In this document: positions 1-8,640 of the stretch, piece by piece
How positions within the stretch are numbered: position 1 is the stretch's first letter
How the letters are laid out: every line of letters starts with the position of its first letter
Origin: Singulisphaera sp. GP187
Lineage (GTDB): Bacteria > Planctomycetota > Phycisphaerae > Phycisphaerales > SM1A02
Assembly: GCA_945862215.1 (NCBI GenBank)
Contig: CAMAXY010000004.1
Location: 59,828-123,827 of the forward strand
DNA: 64,000 bases
Direction of reading: 5' to 3'
The notes under the pieces: model-generated
What the model was told of the DNA's origin: nothing
The model's input: only the letters and a program-made list of their open reading frames with translations
The model's database searches: none
Made by a program: the position numbers and the translations under genes

Positions 1-232
1 TTGCTTCGCCTTCTTCCCCAACCACCATCCACTGCGGAGTCCGCTTGGCGAGCACGGAACAGACTGCCATTTGGACGGCGAGGTCGCCAGCGGTCACGGG
101 CGATCCATCGGGCTTGATGACAGGTTCCCGCGCGCGCGGATTTCTCAAAATCACTCGAAGAGCCCCCAAACCTGCCAGAATTGCCTCGACTGCGACCGCG
201 AGACGAATATCGCTTGGGGGTGATTGATTCAT
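1..232 (-). CDS. Inositol-monophosphatase/CysQ-family phosphatase, 5' part only
   Basis: The gene starts with ATG at 232 on the minus strand and is cut by the left edge, leaving 77 codons. The visible N-terminus has an alpha-helical stretch ([18 protein letters not shown]), then [15 protein letters not shown] and [10 protein letters not shown]. The order DGSPVT, aspartate, then GEE is the substrate and metal-binding signature of the Mg-dependent inositol monophosphatase family. The spacing is closest to 3'(2'),5'-bisphosphate nucleotidase (CysQ), which recycles PAP from sulfate assimilation. The exact substrate cannot be decided because the catalytic half is missing. It is divergent from dnaK; the 111-base gap holds the dnaK promoter. 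Codon use matches the neighbouring genes. Confidence 0.75.
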   Translation of the reverse strand, partial: MNQSPPSDIRLAVAVEAILAGLGALRVILRNPRAREPVIKPDGSPVTAGDLAVQMAVCSVLAKRTPQWMVVGEEGEA

Positions 233-280
233 GCAAGCGAGAATAGCGATTTTTCACAACAAATTTCTCCAAGATTGAAT

Positions 281-296
281 TGGCATAGTTTTTGCT
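281..296 (+). promoter_or_regulatory. Sigma54-type (-24/-12) promoter candidate for dnaK
   Basis: TGGCATAGTTTTTGCT matches the RpoN consensus TGGCAC-N5-TTGCW at all but one position. The invariant GG and GC are separated by exactly 10 bases. Transcription would start near 307, leaving a leader of about 37 bases before the dnaK ATG at 344. No CIRCE inverted repeat is visible here. Sequence match only; no activator site was recognised. Confidence 0.5.
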
Positions 297-343
297 CTAC
301 AGTCTCGCCCCCTCAAAGGGCAGAAACGAAAGGAAACAACACC

Positions 344-2263
344 ATGTCAAAAATCATCGGAATCGATCTCGGAACAACCAACTCCGTCGTCTCAATTATG
401 GAGGGCGGACAGCCCAAGGTTCTCATCAACTCGCAAGGAAATCGCACGACTCCATCCGTCATCGGCTTCACCGAAAAGGGTGAGCAGCTGGTGGGTCAGC
501 CCGCGCGACATCAGCAGATCACCAATCCCAAGAACACGGTCTTCTCGATCAAGCGCTTTATGGGCCGTCGCGGCTCTGAAGTGAAAGAAGAGCAAACCAG
601 AGTTCCGTACACCGTCACAGGTGGCCCGGAAGAATTGGTCAAGGTGGACATTCGCGGCAAGGTCTTCACGCCACCAGAAATTTCCGCAATGATTCTGCGC
701 GATCTGAAAAGAGTTGCTGAGGAATATCTCGGCGAGAAAGTTGATCGTGCTGTGATCACTGTGCCTGCTTATTTCAACGATGCGCAGCGTCAAGCAACAA
801 AAGACGCTGGAGAAATTGCTGGACTGAAAGTCGAGCGAATCATCAACGAACCAACCGCTGCGGCACTCGCATACGGCTTGGAAAAGCGCAAGAATTCGCG
901 CATCGCCGTCTTTGATCTCGGCGGCGGGACATTCGACATTTCCATTCTCGATGTCGGCGATGGCGTCTTTGAAGTTCTTGCATCGAATGGCGACGGACAT
1001 CTCGGTGGCGATGATTTCGATCAACGCCTCATTGATTTTGTCGGCGAGGAATTCCGCAAGAAGGAAGGCATCGACGTTCGCAAAGATCCAATGGCTCTTC
1101 AACGACTCAAGGAAGCCGCTGAAAAAGCCAAGATCGAATTGTCGACCCAAATGGAAACTGCGGTCAATCTGCCGTTCATCACTGCGGATCAGAACGGACC
1201 AAAGCACTTGCAAGTCACTGTCACGCGCGCCAAGTTTGAAGAACTTTGCGCGGATCTATTTGAACGACTTCGTGGACCATGCTTGACATGCCTGAAGGAT
1301 GCCAAACTGAATCCGAAGGATGTCCAAGATGTTGTGATGGTTGGTGGATCAATCCGCATTCCAAAGGTGCAAGAGATCGCCAAGGAAATTTTCCAGACGA
1401 CCGAACTTGATCGCAGTATCAACCCAGACGAAGTCGTCGCAGTTGGTGCAGCAATTCAAGGCGGGGTTCTTCAAGGCGAAGTGAAAGATGTGCTCTTGCT
1501 CGACGTCACGCCTCTCTCCCTGGGAGTGGAAACTCTTGGCGGCGTGATGACAAGACTCATCGAACGCAACACCACGATTCCAACGAGCAAGAAGGAAGTT
1601 TTCTCGACCGCTGCGGACAATCAGTCATCGGTGACGATTCATGTGCTCCAAGGAGACCGCGAATTTGCCGCTGATAATCGAAGTCTCGGTCGATTCGATC
1701 TCGCGGGAATCCCATCTGCTCCGCGCGGCGTGCCGCAAGTCGAAGTCGAATTCTCAATCGATGTCAACGGCATCATGAATGTCACTGCGACCGACAAGTC
1801 CAGCGGCAAGAAGCAGGAAATTCGTATCACGGGTTCGAGTGGTTTGAGCAAGGATGAAGTTGATCGCATGCGTCGCGAAGCTGAAGAAAACGCGGGCGCA
1901 GACAAGAAGCGCCGCGAACTTGTCGACATTCGCAACCAAGCGGAACAAGTGATCTATGCGACGAAGAAGACACTCGAAGAGCATGGCGCCAAGATTTCTC
2001 CAGAAAGTCGCGGCAATGTTGAAAGTGCGATCTCGAATCTTGAATCCAAAGTCAAAGAAGATGACCGCGCGGCGATTGAGGCGGCAGTCAAGGGACTCAA
2101 CGATGCTGCGATGGAACTCGGCAAGGCTGCATACGAAGCCAACAAGGGCGCGAAGGCTGAAGGAGCAACTGCAGGCGACGGCGCAACAGGTGGAGCCAAA
2201 GGCAAGGATGATGTGATCGATGCCGAGTACGAAGTCAAGGACGAGGCGAAGGACGGAAAGTAA
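344..2263 (+). CDS. dnaK: Molecular chaperone DnaK (Hsp70)
   Basis: A protein of 639 residues, the usual DnaK length. It binds and refolds unfolded cytoplasmic proteins in an ATP cycle with DnaJ and GrpE, neither of which is in the window. Visible hallmarks are the N-terminal nucleotide-binding motif [12 protein letters not shown], the phosphate-2 motif [24 protein letters not shown] (usually GGSTRIP), the hydrophobic interdomain linker [13 protein letters not shown], and an acidic end [13 protein letters not shown]. The frame stays open upstream to 224, but homology begins at [10 protein letters not shown] and AGGA lies 9 bases before this ATG, so 344 is the start. A sigma54-like promoter precedes it and a strong terminator follows, so it is probably monocistronic. 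Confidence 0.98.
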   Translation: MSKIIGIDLGTTNSVVSIMEGGQPKVLINSQGNRTTPSVIGFTEKGEQLVGQPARHQQITNPKNTVFSIKRFMGRRGSEVKEEQTRVPYTVTGGPEELVKVDIRGKVFTPPEISAMILRDLKRVAEEYLGEKVDRAVITVPAYFNDAQRQATKDAGEIAGLKVERIINEPTAAALAYGLEKRKNSRIAVFDLGGGTFDISILDVGDGVFEVLASNGDGHLGGDDFDQRLIDFVGEEFRKKEGIDVRKDPMALQRLKEAAEKAKIELSTQMETAVNLPFITADQNGPKHLQVTVTRAKFEELCADLFERLRGPCLTCLKDAKLNPKDVQDVVMVGGSIRIPKVQEIAKEIFQTTELDRSINPDEVVAVGAAIQGGVLQGEVKDVLLLDVTPLSLGVETLGGVMTRLIERNTTIPTSKKEVFSTAADNQSSVTIHVLQGDREFAADNRSLGRFDLAGIPSAPRGVPQVEVEFSIDVNGIMNVTATDKSSGKKQEIRITGSSGLSKDEVDRMRREAEENAGADKKRRELVDIRNQAEQVIYATKKTLEEHGAKISPESRGNVESAISNLESKVKEDDRAAIEAAVKGLNDAAMELGKAAYEANKGAKAEGATAGDGATGGAKGKDDVIDAEYEVKDEAKDGK

Positions 2264-2319
2264 GTTCAGTTTGCGATGATCGACTGCCGATTCTTCGCGT
2301 GATTCACAGAGAATTCACA

Positions 2320-2353
2320 CGACCCTGGCCCGCGCCGGGGTCGTTTTTGTTTT
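2320..2353 (+). terminator. Rho-independent terminator after dnaK
   Basis: The arms CGACCCTGGC and GCCGGGGTCG form a 10-bp stem with one G-T wobble and a CCG-type loop, followed by TTTTTGTTTT. It lies 57 bases after the dnaK stop. Confidence 0.9.
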
Positions 2354-2460
2354 GATCGCCGCGGTAAAAATGAGCGATGCGACCGCAATCGTCCTAGCAT
2401 CCTCCACCCACTCTTTTGCAAGATGGAAGCATCAAAGAAGTCATCTCCTCATGAAAGAAA

Positions 2461-3921
2461 ATGAATCAAATGAATGTCCAAGCCAAGTCACCAACTCCAC
2501 GAACTCTCGCACAACTCATGGCTTCAGGCTGGAAAAGCCGCAGTGTCAAGAGTGAACTTCGATCAAACTTCGAACAAGCACTGAAGGGAGCGGCATCTGC
2601 TAGTGAACGAGGCGCTTCAAGTTTGTTTCCAGGCATCTTGGGTTATGACGACACGGTTTTGCCTGAACTTGCAACTGCGATCATTGCGGGACATGACATT
2701 CTCTTTCTTGGCGAGAAGGGTCAAGGCAAGAGTCGACTGATGCGAATGCTTCCAAATTTTCTTGACGAGTGGTTGCCATACTTGGACATTCCAGGTTGCT
2801 CTGTGCACGAAGATCCGCAGCAACCGATCACACGCGCGGGACGCGAAATGCTGGCAAACACGACGCCAGAAAATACTCCAATCGCATGGTGGCACCGCAG
2901 CGAGAGATATGCAGAAAGACTTGCGCCTGGAACAAAGTTTGCAGATTTGATCGGCGAAATTGATCCATCGAAACTTGCCGCAGGAACAAGCATGGGCGCG
3001 GAAGAAGCGCTGCATTTCGGATTGGTCCCACGCATGCACCGTGGAATATTCGCAATGAATGAACTGCCAGATCTTGACGAACTTGTTCAGGTTGGGCTCT
3101 TTAATGTCCTGGAAGAACGCGACGTGCAAATCCGCGGTTATCCAGTCAGTTTCGATCTCGATGTCTTGCTTGTCTTCAGTGCTAACCCAACCACATACAA
3201 CCGTTCTGGAAAGGTCATCCCTCAGTTGAAGGATCGCATCGGCAGCACCGTGGTCACGCATTATCCACGCGAACGAGATGCAGGCATTGCCATCACTCGG
3301 CAGGAATCTGGCATGGATCTCGGTGGAGATTTCCCAGTCATCGTGCCGCCATTCATGGACCGTGTGATCGAGGAAATTTCTATCGCCGCGCGAAAGAGCA
3401 AATTCGTCGATCAAGCATCGGGAGTGAGTGCACGATTTAGTGCTGCGAATTGGCGCACGATGGTTGCGAGTGCACGCAGACGCGCGATTCAACTCGGCGA
3501 GAATCCCGCTGTGCCACGCATCAGCGATCTTGGACATTTGCATTCCTCTGCGCTTGGCAAACTCGAACTCGATCTCATGGGAAGCCATCAAATGAATGAG
3601 CGACAAGTGATTGACGCAATCGTCGCCGAAGCTGTCGGCGTCGTCTTTAAAGAATATGTGGAAGAACATGGATTGCCTGCAATTGCTGATGCATTTGCCA
3701 AAGGTGTGCGCATCGAAGTCGGAGAACTCGTTCCAAGTTCGCAGTATGTGCAGCGGCTGAAGAGCGTTCCCGAAGCATGGGACAAAGCGTTCGAAGTGAA
3801 TGCTGGTGGCGATGCTGGCGTGCGTGCTTCGTGCGCGGAATTTGTGCTCGCCGGATTATGGGCGACTGACCGAGTCAGCCGTACAACAAAGCATGGTCGG
3901 GTTGCATACGAGGTGAAATAA
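2461..3921 (+). CDS. MoxR/ChlI-type AAA+ ATPase
   Basis: A 486-residue AAA+ ATPase of the magnesium-chelatase/MoxR branch. The Walker A motif is GEKGQGKS at residues 84-91. The Walker B region [12 protein letters not shown] is at about 195-206, followed by [15 protein letters not shown], the usual segment of MoxR/ChlI proteins, and sensor 1 VFSANP at about 238-243. Such ATPases remodel or load partner complexes with a VWA-domain protein. The next gene, 5 bases downstream, is exactly such a protein, so the two probably form one chaperone-like unit. The ATG at 2470 is an alternative start. No chlorophyll or cobalamin genes are nearby, so a chelatase role is unlikely; the client is unknown. Confidence 0.85.
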   Translation: MNQMNVQAKSPTPRTLAQLMASGWKSRSVKSELRSNFEQALKGAASASERGASSLFPGILGYDDTVLPELATAIIAGHDILFLGEKGQGKSRLMRMLPNFLDEWLPYLDIPGCSVHEDPQQPITRAGREMLANTTPENTPIAWWHRSERYAERLAPGTKFADLIGEIDPSKLAAGTSMGAEEALHFGLVPRMHRGIFAMNELPDLDELVQVGLFNVLEERDVQIRGYPVSFDLDVLLVFSANPTTYNRSGKVIPQLKDRIGSTVVTHYPRERDAGIAITRQESGMDLGGDFPVIVPPFMDRVIEEISIAARKSKFVDQASGVSARFSAANWRTMVASARRRAIQLGENPAVPRISDLGHLHSSALGKLELDLMGSHQMNERQVIDAIVAEAVGVVFKEYVEEHGLPAIADAFAKGVRIEVGELVPSSQYVQRLKSVPEAWDKAFEVNAGGDAGVRASCAEFVLAGLWATDRVSRTTKHGRVAYEVK

Positions 3922-3926
3922 ATACT

Positions 3927-5684
3927 GTGGAAGATTCGGACGACATCCCTTCGCTTCTACCTCCGCAACCACTCGGTGGAGTTGTGCACACATACCTGGG
4001 CTATGACGCAGTGAAATTTGGAACGTCTCAACCTGCTGATGCAAGTGGTGCTGCGCGCGGTGCATTTGAACATTTGCTCGGTCATGGATCGATGCGGCAC
4101 TTCACAGATGAAGAACTTGCCAATGCGATTCATATCGATCCCTCACAGATTCAAGGTCTTGGACCAAGTATCGACGCGCTCATCGAGTTGCTCGAACAAC
4201 GCAAGGCGCGCATTTTGGAAACGTTTGATCCAGCCCCTGCCGTCAAAGCTGCGGCGCGAGCATTCTTCGATGCTGCTGCCGACGCTGTCCCTCGCGGCGA
4301 GCATGCTGAACTTGCCAAGCGAATAGCTCACGCCATCGCTGGAGAACAACTGCGCGACTTGGAGAGACTTTGGTATCGCCTTCCAGAAGGTTCGAAATCG
4401 CAGCGCGCATTGACGCATGCGCTTGAGAGGCTTGGAGAAAAATACGAGATAGACCAACTTGGATCACGGTGGACTTTCACTGGTCGAGAAGCGCTCGATG
4501 TTCCTCATGCAATGGAAGTCAAAGGAGAACTGGAAGAAATCGAAAGACTCCTCGGGCAACTTCGCGAAGCTCTCAAGAACGCGAAGCCTGCGATCATTGA
4601 TATGGATGCTCTCCAACAATTTGCCCCACAAGAACAGATCGATTCTCTGCGCGATGCGCAGAAGCGTGTGAACGAACTTCTGCAGCGGCTCGCAGAAGAT
4701 GCCGGCCTTGCACGAACTCCAGAAGGTGGATGGCAAGTCACTCCAAAGGCAATGCGGTTGTATCAACGAACGCTTCTCTCGACAATTTTCGGAAGTCTGC
4801 AAGCATCTCGTAGCGGTCGACACGATGGTGTTGCGAACCCAGATGGCGCTGTCGAACTTCCATCGACGCGCTCATATGAATTCGGCGACAGTCCTGCGGC
4901 GATGGATATTCCACAAAGTATGGTCAACGCATTGTTGCGCGAATCTGCCGACGGACCACGCATTCCTGGAACACCGGTTCGAATGCGCAATGACGACATC
5001 GTTGTCCACAAGACACGCCAACAACCCAAGTGTGCAACAGCTGTCATTATGGATATGTCAGGCTCGATGCGTTATGGCGGGCAATACGTTCAAGCAAAGC
5101 GAATGGCGCTCGCGCTCGACGGACTTATTCGCAGCGAATATCCAGGTGATTTTCTTCAGTTCATAGAGATGTACACGGTCGCAAAGTTGCGCGCGCCAGG
5201 AGAAATCCCAAACATCATGCCCAAACCCGTGACGATCAATGAACCTGTTGTTCGTTTGCGCGCGGATATGTCCGACCCCGATATCACCGAGATGGACTTG
5301 CCGCTTCACTTCACAAACATTCAGCGCGCACTGCAATTATCCAGGCAGTGGCTTGGTGGACGACCAACGCCAAATCGTCAAGTGATGCTGATCACTGATG
5401 GATTGCCGACGGCGCATTTCGAAGGCAGCGACCTATTCATGATGTATCCACCAGATCCTCGAACTGAACGCGAAACGATCCGCGAAGCGATGCGCTGTAA
5501 AGATGCGGGCATCATCATCAATATCTTTTTACTGCCAAGTTGGAGCCAGACCGAGGACGATGTGCAGTTTGCTCACCGAATGGCAGAATCGACAGGCGGA
5601 CGCGTCTTCTTTGTTGCAGGAAAAGAACTGGACCGATTTGTCGTGTGGGATTATGTCAAACGCCGCCGGTCGATTTTGGGATGA
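3927..5684 (+). CDS. VWA-domain protein, partner of the MoxR-type ATPase
   Basis: A 585-residue protein beginning with GTG five bases after the ATPase stop. The first 370 residues are mostly helical and charged, with no recognised domain. The C-terminal third is a von Willebrand A domain: the MIDAS motif DMSGSM (aspartate at about residue 376) and later LITDGLPTAH. The DxSxS metal site implies divalent-cation-dependent binding of a ligand. Adjacent MoxR-VWA pairs are common and act together on protein complexes. The last codons (RRRSILG, stop) lie in a 26-bp sequence repeated exactly at 7794-7819, so the 3' end of this gene took part in a rearrangement. Confidence 0.85.
   Translation: MEDSDDIPSLLPPQPLGGVVHTYLGYDAVKFGTSQPADASGAARGAFEHLLGHGSMRHFTDEELANAIHIDPSQIQGLGPSIDALIELLEQRKARILETFDPAPAVKAAARAFFDAAADAVPRGEHAELAKRIAHAIAGEQLRDLERLWYRLPEGSKSQRALTHALERLGEKYEIDQLGSRWTFTGREALDVPHAMEVKGELEEIERLLGQLREALKNAKPAIIDMDALQQFAPQEQIDSLRDAQKRVNELLQRLAEDAGLARTPEGGWQVTPKAMRLYQRTLLSTIFGSLQASRSGRHDGVANPDGAVELPSTRSYEFGDSPAAMDIPQSMVNALLRESADGPRIPGTPVRMRNDDIVVHKTRQQPKCATAVIMDMSGSMRYGGQYVQAKRMALALDGLIRSEYPGDFLQFIEMYTVAKLRAPGEIPNIMPKPVTINEPVVRLRADMSDPDITEMDLPLHFTNIQRALQLSRQWLGGRPTPNRQVMLITDGLPTAHFEGSDLFMMYPPDPRTERETIREAMRCKDAGIIINIFLLPSWSQTEDDVQFAHRMAESTGGRVFFVAGKELDRFVVWDYVKRRRSILG
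5657..5682 (+). repeat. 26-bp perfect direct repeat, copy 1 (inside the VWA gene end)
   Basis: The 26 bases starting CAAACGCCGCCGG and ending ATTTTGGGAT are identical to 7794-7819. Identity stops abruptly on both sides. Here the repeat encodes the last residues of the VWA protein. The two copies bracket the dockerin gene and the first PEP-CTERM gene. Confidence 0.9.
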
Positions 5685-5718
5685 GTTCAAAAAAATATTT
5701 CAATCTCACTGACTCTTT

Positions 5719-5746
5719 TTGTATTCTTGGCTTTGGGCGATATAAT
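5719..5746 (+). promoter_or_regulatory. Sigma70-type promoter of the dockerin gene
   Basis: TTGTAT at 5719-5724 and a perfect TATAAT at 5741-5746 are separated by 16 bases. The predicted transcription start is at about 5753, immediately before the ATG at 5754, so the mRNA would be leaderless or nearly so. Confidence 0.6.
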
Positions 5747-5753
5747 TTTTACG

Positions 5754-6821
5754 ATGAATTTTTTCTCAATTTCAACTTTTGCAGCCCTTTCAATTACCTC
5801 TGTCATCTCGACTGTGTATGCAGAGGATGTTTTATTGATTCCAAATTCGCTTGGCGATAATGTCTGGGCCTTCAGCCCTTTCGACGGAAGTTTGATCAGC
5901 AATAACTTCATCCCAAGCGATGGGCATCTCAGCCAACCAATCGAGATTGTTGTCACCCCATTTGAGACTTTGCTCATTTCGGACGAAGTTGCCAATGCGA
6001 TATTCGAATACTCCAAAAGCGGAACTTATCTACGCACCATCGTTGGACCAGCTGATGGTGTCAGTCGTGCGTACGGATTGGAAATGGTCGGTGACTGGAT
6101 TTACTTCAGCACATCTATAACCATTGGATCTAAAACAATTGGACAATTGAACCGCGTTCGTTATGACGGCACCGAATTTGGAATTTGGTGCGTTGCAAAT
6201 TCCATCATTTCACCCAGAGATATCGTATATATCGGCAACGGAAATTTCTTAGTCGGCGATTCTGGGACTGCCATTTCTGGTGGAGAAGACATCGAGTTGG
6301 TGCACGATGACTGTGTTGTTCAATCACCAACTTGGCACGACAGCGATGGGATCAATGGAATTGACTTTCCTCAACATATTCATCTTCGAGGTGATGGAAG
6401 CGCTCTCGTTGCAGGCTTTTCTGATCCCAGTGGAATTTTTCAATATGACCTTACTACGGGAATTGAACTCTCTCGATTCTCTGGACTTGTCACGATTCCG
6501 CGCGGTGTCTTTCAATTAGACAATGGGAATATTTTATACGCTGGCGGTACACGCGTCATGGTGATCGACGTAACTCTTGGAACAGAGATAACGATCGTCA
6601 ATCAACTGACTCCTACCGCAAGTTTTCGTTGGCCCACGCGTGTCACTCTTCCACTTCCCTGCCTCGCAGACCTAAACGGAGATCGCTCGATCAATGGCAC
6701 TGACCTGACTATCGTGCTTTCAGGATGGGGAAGTATGAGCGGCGATATAAATGGAGATGGAACAACCGATGGGGTTGACCTTGCTTCATTTTTGAGTAGG
6801 TGGGGCGCAATCTGTCCTTAA
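5754..6821 (+). CDS. Secreted protein with C-terminal GC-type dockerin
   Basis: A 355-residue secreted protein. The signal peptide is MNFFSISTFAALSITSVIST with cleavage near VYA-ED. The body resembles a beta-propeller-like (NHL/SMP-30 type) repeat protein, with segments such as GLEMVGDWIYFS and GVFQLDNGNILYAGG. No catalytic motif is seen. The C-terminus (about 303-352) has two EF-hand-like halves, DLNGDRSINGTDL and DINGDGTTDGVDL, each followed by a WG motif; this is a short dockerin found at the ends of many planctomycete exported proteins. The frame opens 27 bases upstream, but the signal peptide fixes the start at 5754. There is no Shine-Dalgarno. It ends facing the minus-strand PEP-CTERM gene. 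Confidence 0.8.
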   Translation: MNFFSISTFAALSITSVISTVYAEDVLLIPNSLGDNVWAFSPFDGSLISNNFIPSDGHLSQPIEIVVTPFETLLISDEVANAIFEYSKSGTYLRTIVGPADGVSRAYGLEMVGDWIYFSTSITIGSKTIGQLNRVRYDGTEFGIWCVANSIISPRDIVYIGNGNFLVGDSGTAISGGEDIELVHDDCVVQSPTWHDSDGINGIDFPQHIHLRGDGSALVAGFSDPSGIFQYDLTTGIELSRFSGLVTIPRGVFQLDNGNILYAGGTRVMVIDVTLGTEITIVNQLTPTASFRWPTRVTLPLPCLADLNGDRSINGTDLTIVLSGWGSMSGDINGDGTTDGVDLASFLSRWGAICP

Positions 6822-6897
6822 CCAATGATTTGTAAAGCGAACGACTTGTTCGTTGCTTTCATCGATCATTTACTTTTAGTAGATATTTTATCAGTAC

Positions 6898-6929
6898 TAA
6901 AAAATAAAAAACCCCAACAATTGTCGGGG
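6898..6929 (-). terminator. Terminator of the first PEP-CTERM gene
   Basis: Read on the minus strand, CCCCGACA-ATTG-TTGGGG makes a short stem (one G-T pair), followed by TTTTTTATTTTTT. It may also serve the dockerin gene from the other side, although the + strand tail is weak. The second PEP-CTERM gene has a homologous terminator. Confidence 0.8.
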
Positions 6930-6970
6930 TCTTTTGATCCTGAGGTTGAGGAACCGAAGATCGCGGCGTC

Positions 6971-7666
6971 TCAGCGGCGACGACGACCAATCAAGCCCGC
7001 GAGACCGAGAAGTGCGATCGCTCCAGGGGCTGGAACAGGTGTTGAGTTGATGAATACATTGTCGATGCGATTTGAACCAGTATTAGCGCCCGCAGCCGAC
7101 AGCGAACGAAAGCGGAAGATCACGCTTGCCTGATTGTCGGCACCCGAAGCTGCCTGAGTCAGACTGTAGATTGAGTTGTACGTGGTGGAACTCCAAGTTC
7201 CAGGAGCACCCCCGCCACCCGACTGCAAGACAGCGTATGAGGCCAAGAGCGTCGTGAAGTTCGCTCCACCGTCTGTGCTCATCACGAGCTCGAAGGTTGC
7301 TGGGCCAGTGGAACTACGGCACTGATCCCAAGAGATCGAGATGTCCGAGTAGCCCAAAGTAGAAAGACTCGCTTGATAATAATCACCGATTGACCAGTTG
7401 TTGCTAGAGAAGGCGTACTGGCTGCCGTTACCCGATGGCGATGTGTAGGTGGCGGCGGCAAGCGCGTGAACGCTGGTGAGACTGGTTTGAGCCACGAATT
7501 CGCCTTGATCTGCTGCACCAACACCATAGGTAACGCCCGTTGGAACATTGCCTGCGCCTGTTGGGAATGCGGTGGTGATTGTCCAGCCAGCGATTACGGC
7601 GGCAGATGCAGTCATTGAAATAAACGATGTAGCAACTGAAGCGAGTAAAATTGATTTGTTTTGCAC
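6971..7666 (-). CDS. PEP-CTERM-type secreted surface protein A
   Basis: A 231-residue exported protein, paralogous to the next minus-strand gene. GTG at 7666 is preferred: GAGGAA lies 7 bases before it, the signal peptide (NKSILLASVATSFISMTASA) follows at once, and the paralogue has the same start context. The mature part is rich in Ser, Gly, Thr and Ala with shared motifs (FSSNNWSIGDYYQ, SISWDQCRSSTGPATF), suggesting a beta-sandwich surface protein. The C-terminus VPAPGAIALLGLAGLIGRRRR is a PEP-CTERM sorting signal (VPxP, hydrophobic helix, Arg cluster), which exosortase removes when it anchors the protein. No exosortase is in the window. Ligand or function unknown. Confidence 0.85.
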   Translation of the reverse strand: MQNKSILLASVATSFISMTASAAVIAGWTITTAFPTGAGNVPTGVTYGVGAADQGEFVAQTSLTSVHALAAATYTSPSGNGSQYAFSSNNWSIGDYYQASLSTLGYSDISISWDQCRSSTGPATFELVMSTDGGANFTTLLASYAVLQSGGGGAPGTWSSTTYNSIYSLTQAASGADNQASVIFRFRSLSAAGANTGSNRIDNVFINSTPVPAPGAIALLGLAGLIGRRRR

Positions 7667-7700
7667 GGGAGGCTTCCTCAAAAAAAATAGAATATTTTGA

Positions 7701-7737
7701 CCAGTTCCACTGATCACCCGATTTCCTCGCCACCTGT
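7701..7737 (-). ncRNA. Conserved structured 5' leader element, copy A
   Basis: This 37-base segment upstream of protein A matches 34 of 37 bases upstream of protein B (8649-8685). On the minus strand it reads ACAGGTGGCGAGGAAATCGG, then a small hairpin ATCAGT-GGA-ACTGGT. One of the three differences falls in the hairpin arm and keeps pairing as G-U; another is in the loop. The leader outside this core is much more divergent. It resembles a cis-acting RNA but fits no riboswitch class I know. Confidence 0.45.
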
Positions 7738-7793
7738 TGAATCACAAATTACTCCATATTGGGCGGAAATACAAATTTTGATTACCAATTTGG

Positions 7794-7819
7794 CAAACGC
7801 CGCCGGTCGATTTTGGGAT
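7794..7819 (+). repeat. 26-bp perfect direct repeat, copy 2 (non-coding)
   Basis: Identical to the 3' end of the VWA gene at 5657-5682, but here it lies in the spacer between the two PEP-CTERM genes and encodes nothing obvious. It is the only trace of the VWA gene at this place. Confidence 0.9.
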
Positions 7820-7847
7820 ACCGAACAACAAAGACCAAAGACAAAAA

Positions 7848-7885
7848 CCCAAACAAAAAACAAAGAACCCCGACAATTGTCGAGG
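7848..7885 (-). terminator. Terminator of the second PEP-CTERM gene
   Basis: On the minus strand, CCTCGACA-ATTG-TCGGGG pairs with one U-G wobble and is followed by TTCTTTGTTTTTTG. Compared with the terminator at 6898-6929, the changed bases keep the stem paired. Confidence 0.8.
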
Positions 7886-7926
7886 TCTTTTGATCCTGAG
7901 GTTCGGGAACCGAAGGTCGCGGCGTC

Positions 7927-8610
7927 TCAGCGGCGACGACGACCAATCAAGCCCGCGAGACCGAGAAGTGCGATTGCGCCTGGCGCTGGAACAGCAGAAA
8001 CAATGAAATTGTCAATACGATTCGTTCCGGCAGCAGCAGTCGTGACAGTTGATCGAAGACGGAAGAGGACATTGGCCTGTTCGTCTGCAGCTGCGCCTGC
8101 GACGGCAGTCAGAGTAAATCCAGCCTGCGCAGTAACAGAATTCCAAGAGGTCGTATTAGTTCCTGCCCCTCCAGCTTGTACGACTGAATAACCGGCCAAG
8201 ATTGTCGTCCAGTTTGTACCGCCGTCAACGCTCATCACTGCATCAAAGGTCGCGGGACCAGTGCTACTTCGGGTTTGATCCCAACTGATGGAAACACCGG
8301 AGTATCCGATTGTCGACACACTCACTTGGTAGTAATCGCCGATCGTCCAGTTGTTCGAACTGAATGAGTAAGTCGAACCATTGCCACCTGGACTCGAGTA
8401 GGTCGTCGCTGCAACAGCGTGCGCACTGGAAAGCATTGTCCCACTGGTCAATTCGCCTGAATTCGCAGCTCCGTAGTTGTAACTCGTTCCCGTCGTGGCA
8501 GCAGGAACAGCAGTTGGCATAGACCAAGACGCAATGACAGCGGCAGATGCGCTCATAGAGATGAGTGATGTGGCTGCAACAGCGAGGATTAAAATTGATT
8601 TGTTCTGCAC
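7927..8610 (-). CDS. PEP-CTERM-type secreted surface protein B
   Basis: A 227-residue paralogue of protein A; more than half of the residues match by eye. The C-terminal 21 residues are identical to those of A (VPAPGAIALLGLAGLIGRRRR). The start is GTG at 8610 within GGGAGCCTCCC-GTG, where GGAG acts as the Shine-Dalgarno; the signal peptide begins NKSILILAVAATSLISM. Shared motifs are FSSNNWTIGDYYQ and SISWDQTRSSTGPATF. It is an exported, probably exosortase-anchored surface protein of unknown role. Similarity to A is highest over the last codons and the 3' untranslated region, which suggests gene conversion or constraint there. It is divergent from ptsI. Confidence 0.85.
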   Translation of the reverse strand: MQNKSILILAVAATSLISMSASAAVIASWSMPTAVPAATTGTSYNYGAANSGELTSGTMLSSAHAVAATTYSSPGGNGSTYSFSSNNWTIGDYYQVSVSTIGYSGVSISWDQTRSSTGPATFDAVMSVDGGTNWTTILAGYSVVQAGGAGTNTTSWNSVTAQAGFTLTAVAGAAADEQANVLFRLRSTVTTAAAGTNRIDNFIVSAVPAPGAIALLGLAGLIGRRRR

Positions 8611-8640
8611 GGGAGGCTCCCTGAATAAAAGAGGATCACA

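Noticed and set aside
392..1213. A 273-codon open frame antisense to dnaK
   Set aside because: It is the mirror of a highly conserved gene, has no ribosome site or recognisable domain, and arises from the codon bias of dnaK.
2617..3669. A 350-codon open frame antisense to the MoxR-type ATPase
   Set aside because: It is a low-quality, Cys/His/Trp-rich translation in the shadow of a conserved gene.
7690..7745. Reading the PEP-CTERM leader as a c-di-GMP riboswitch
   Set aside because: The diagnostic core and tetraloop receptor of the known c-di-GMP classes are absent.
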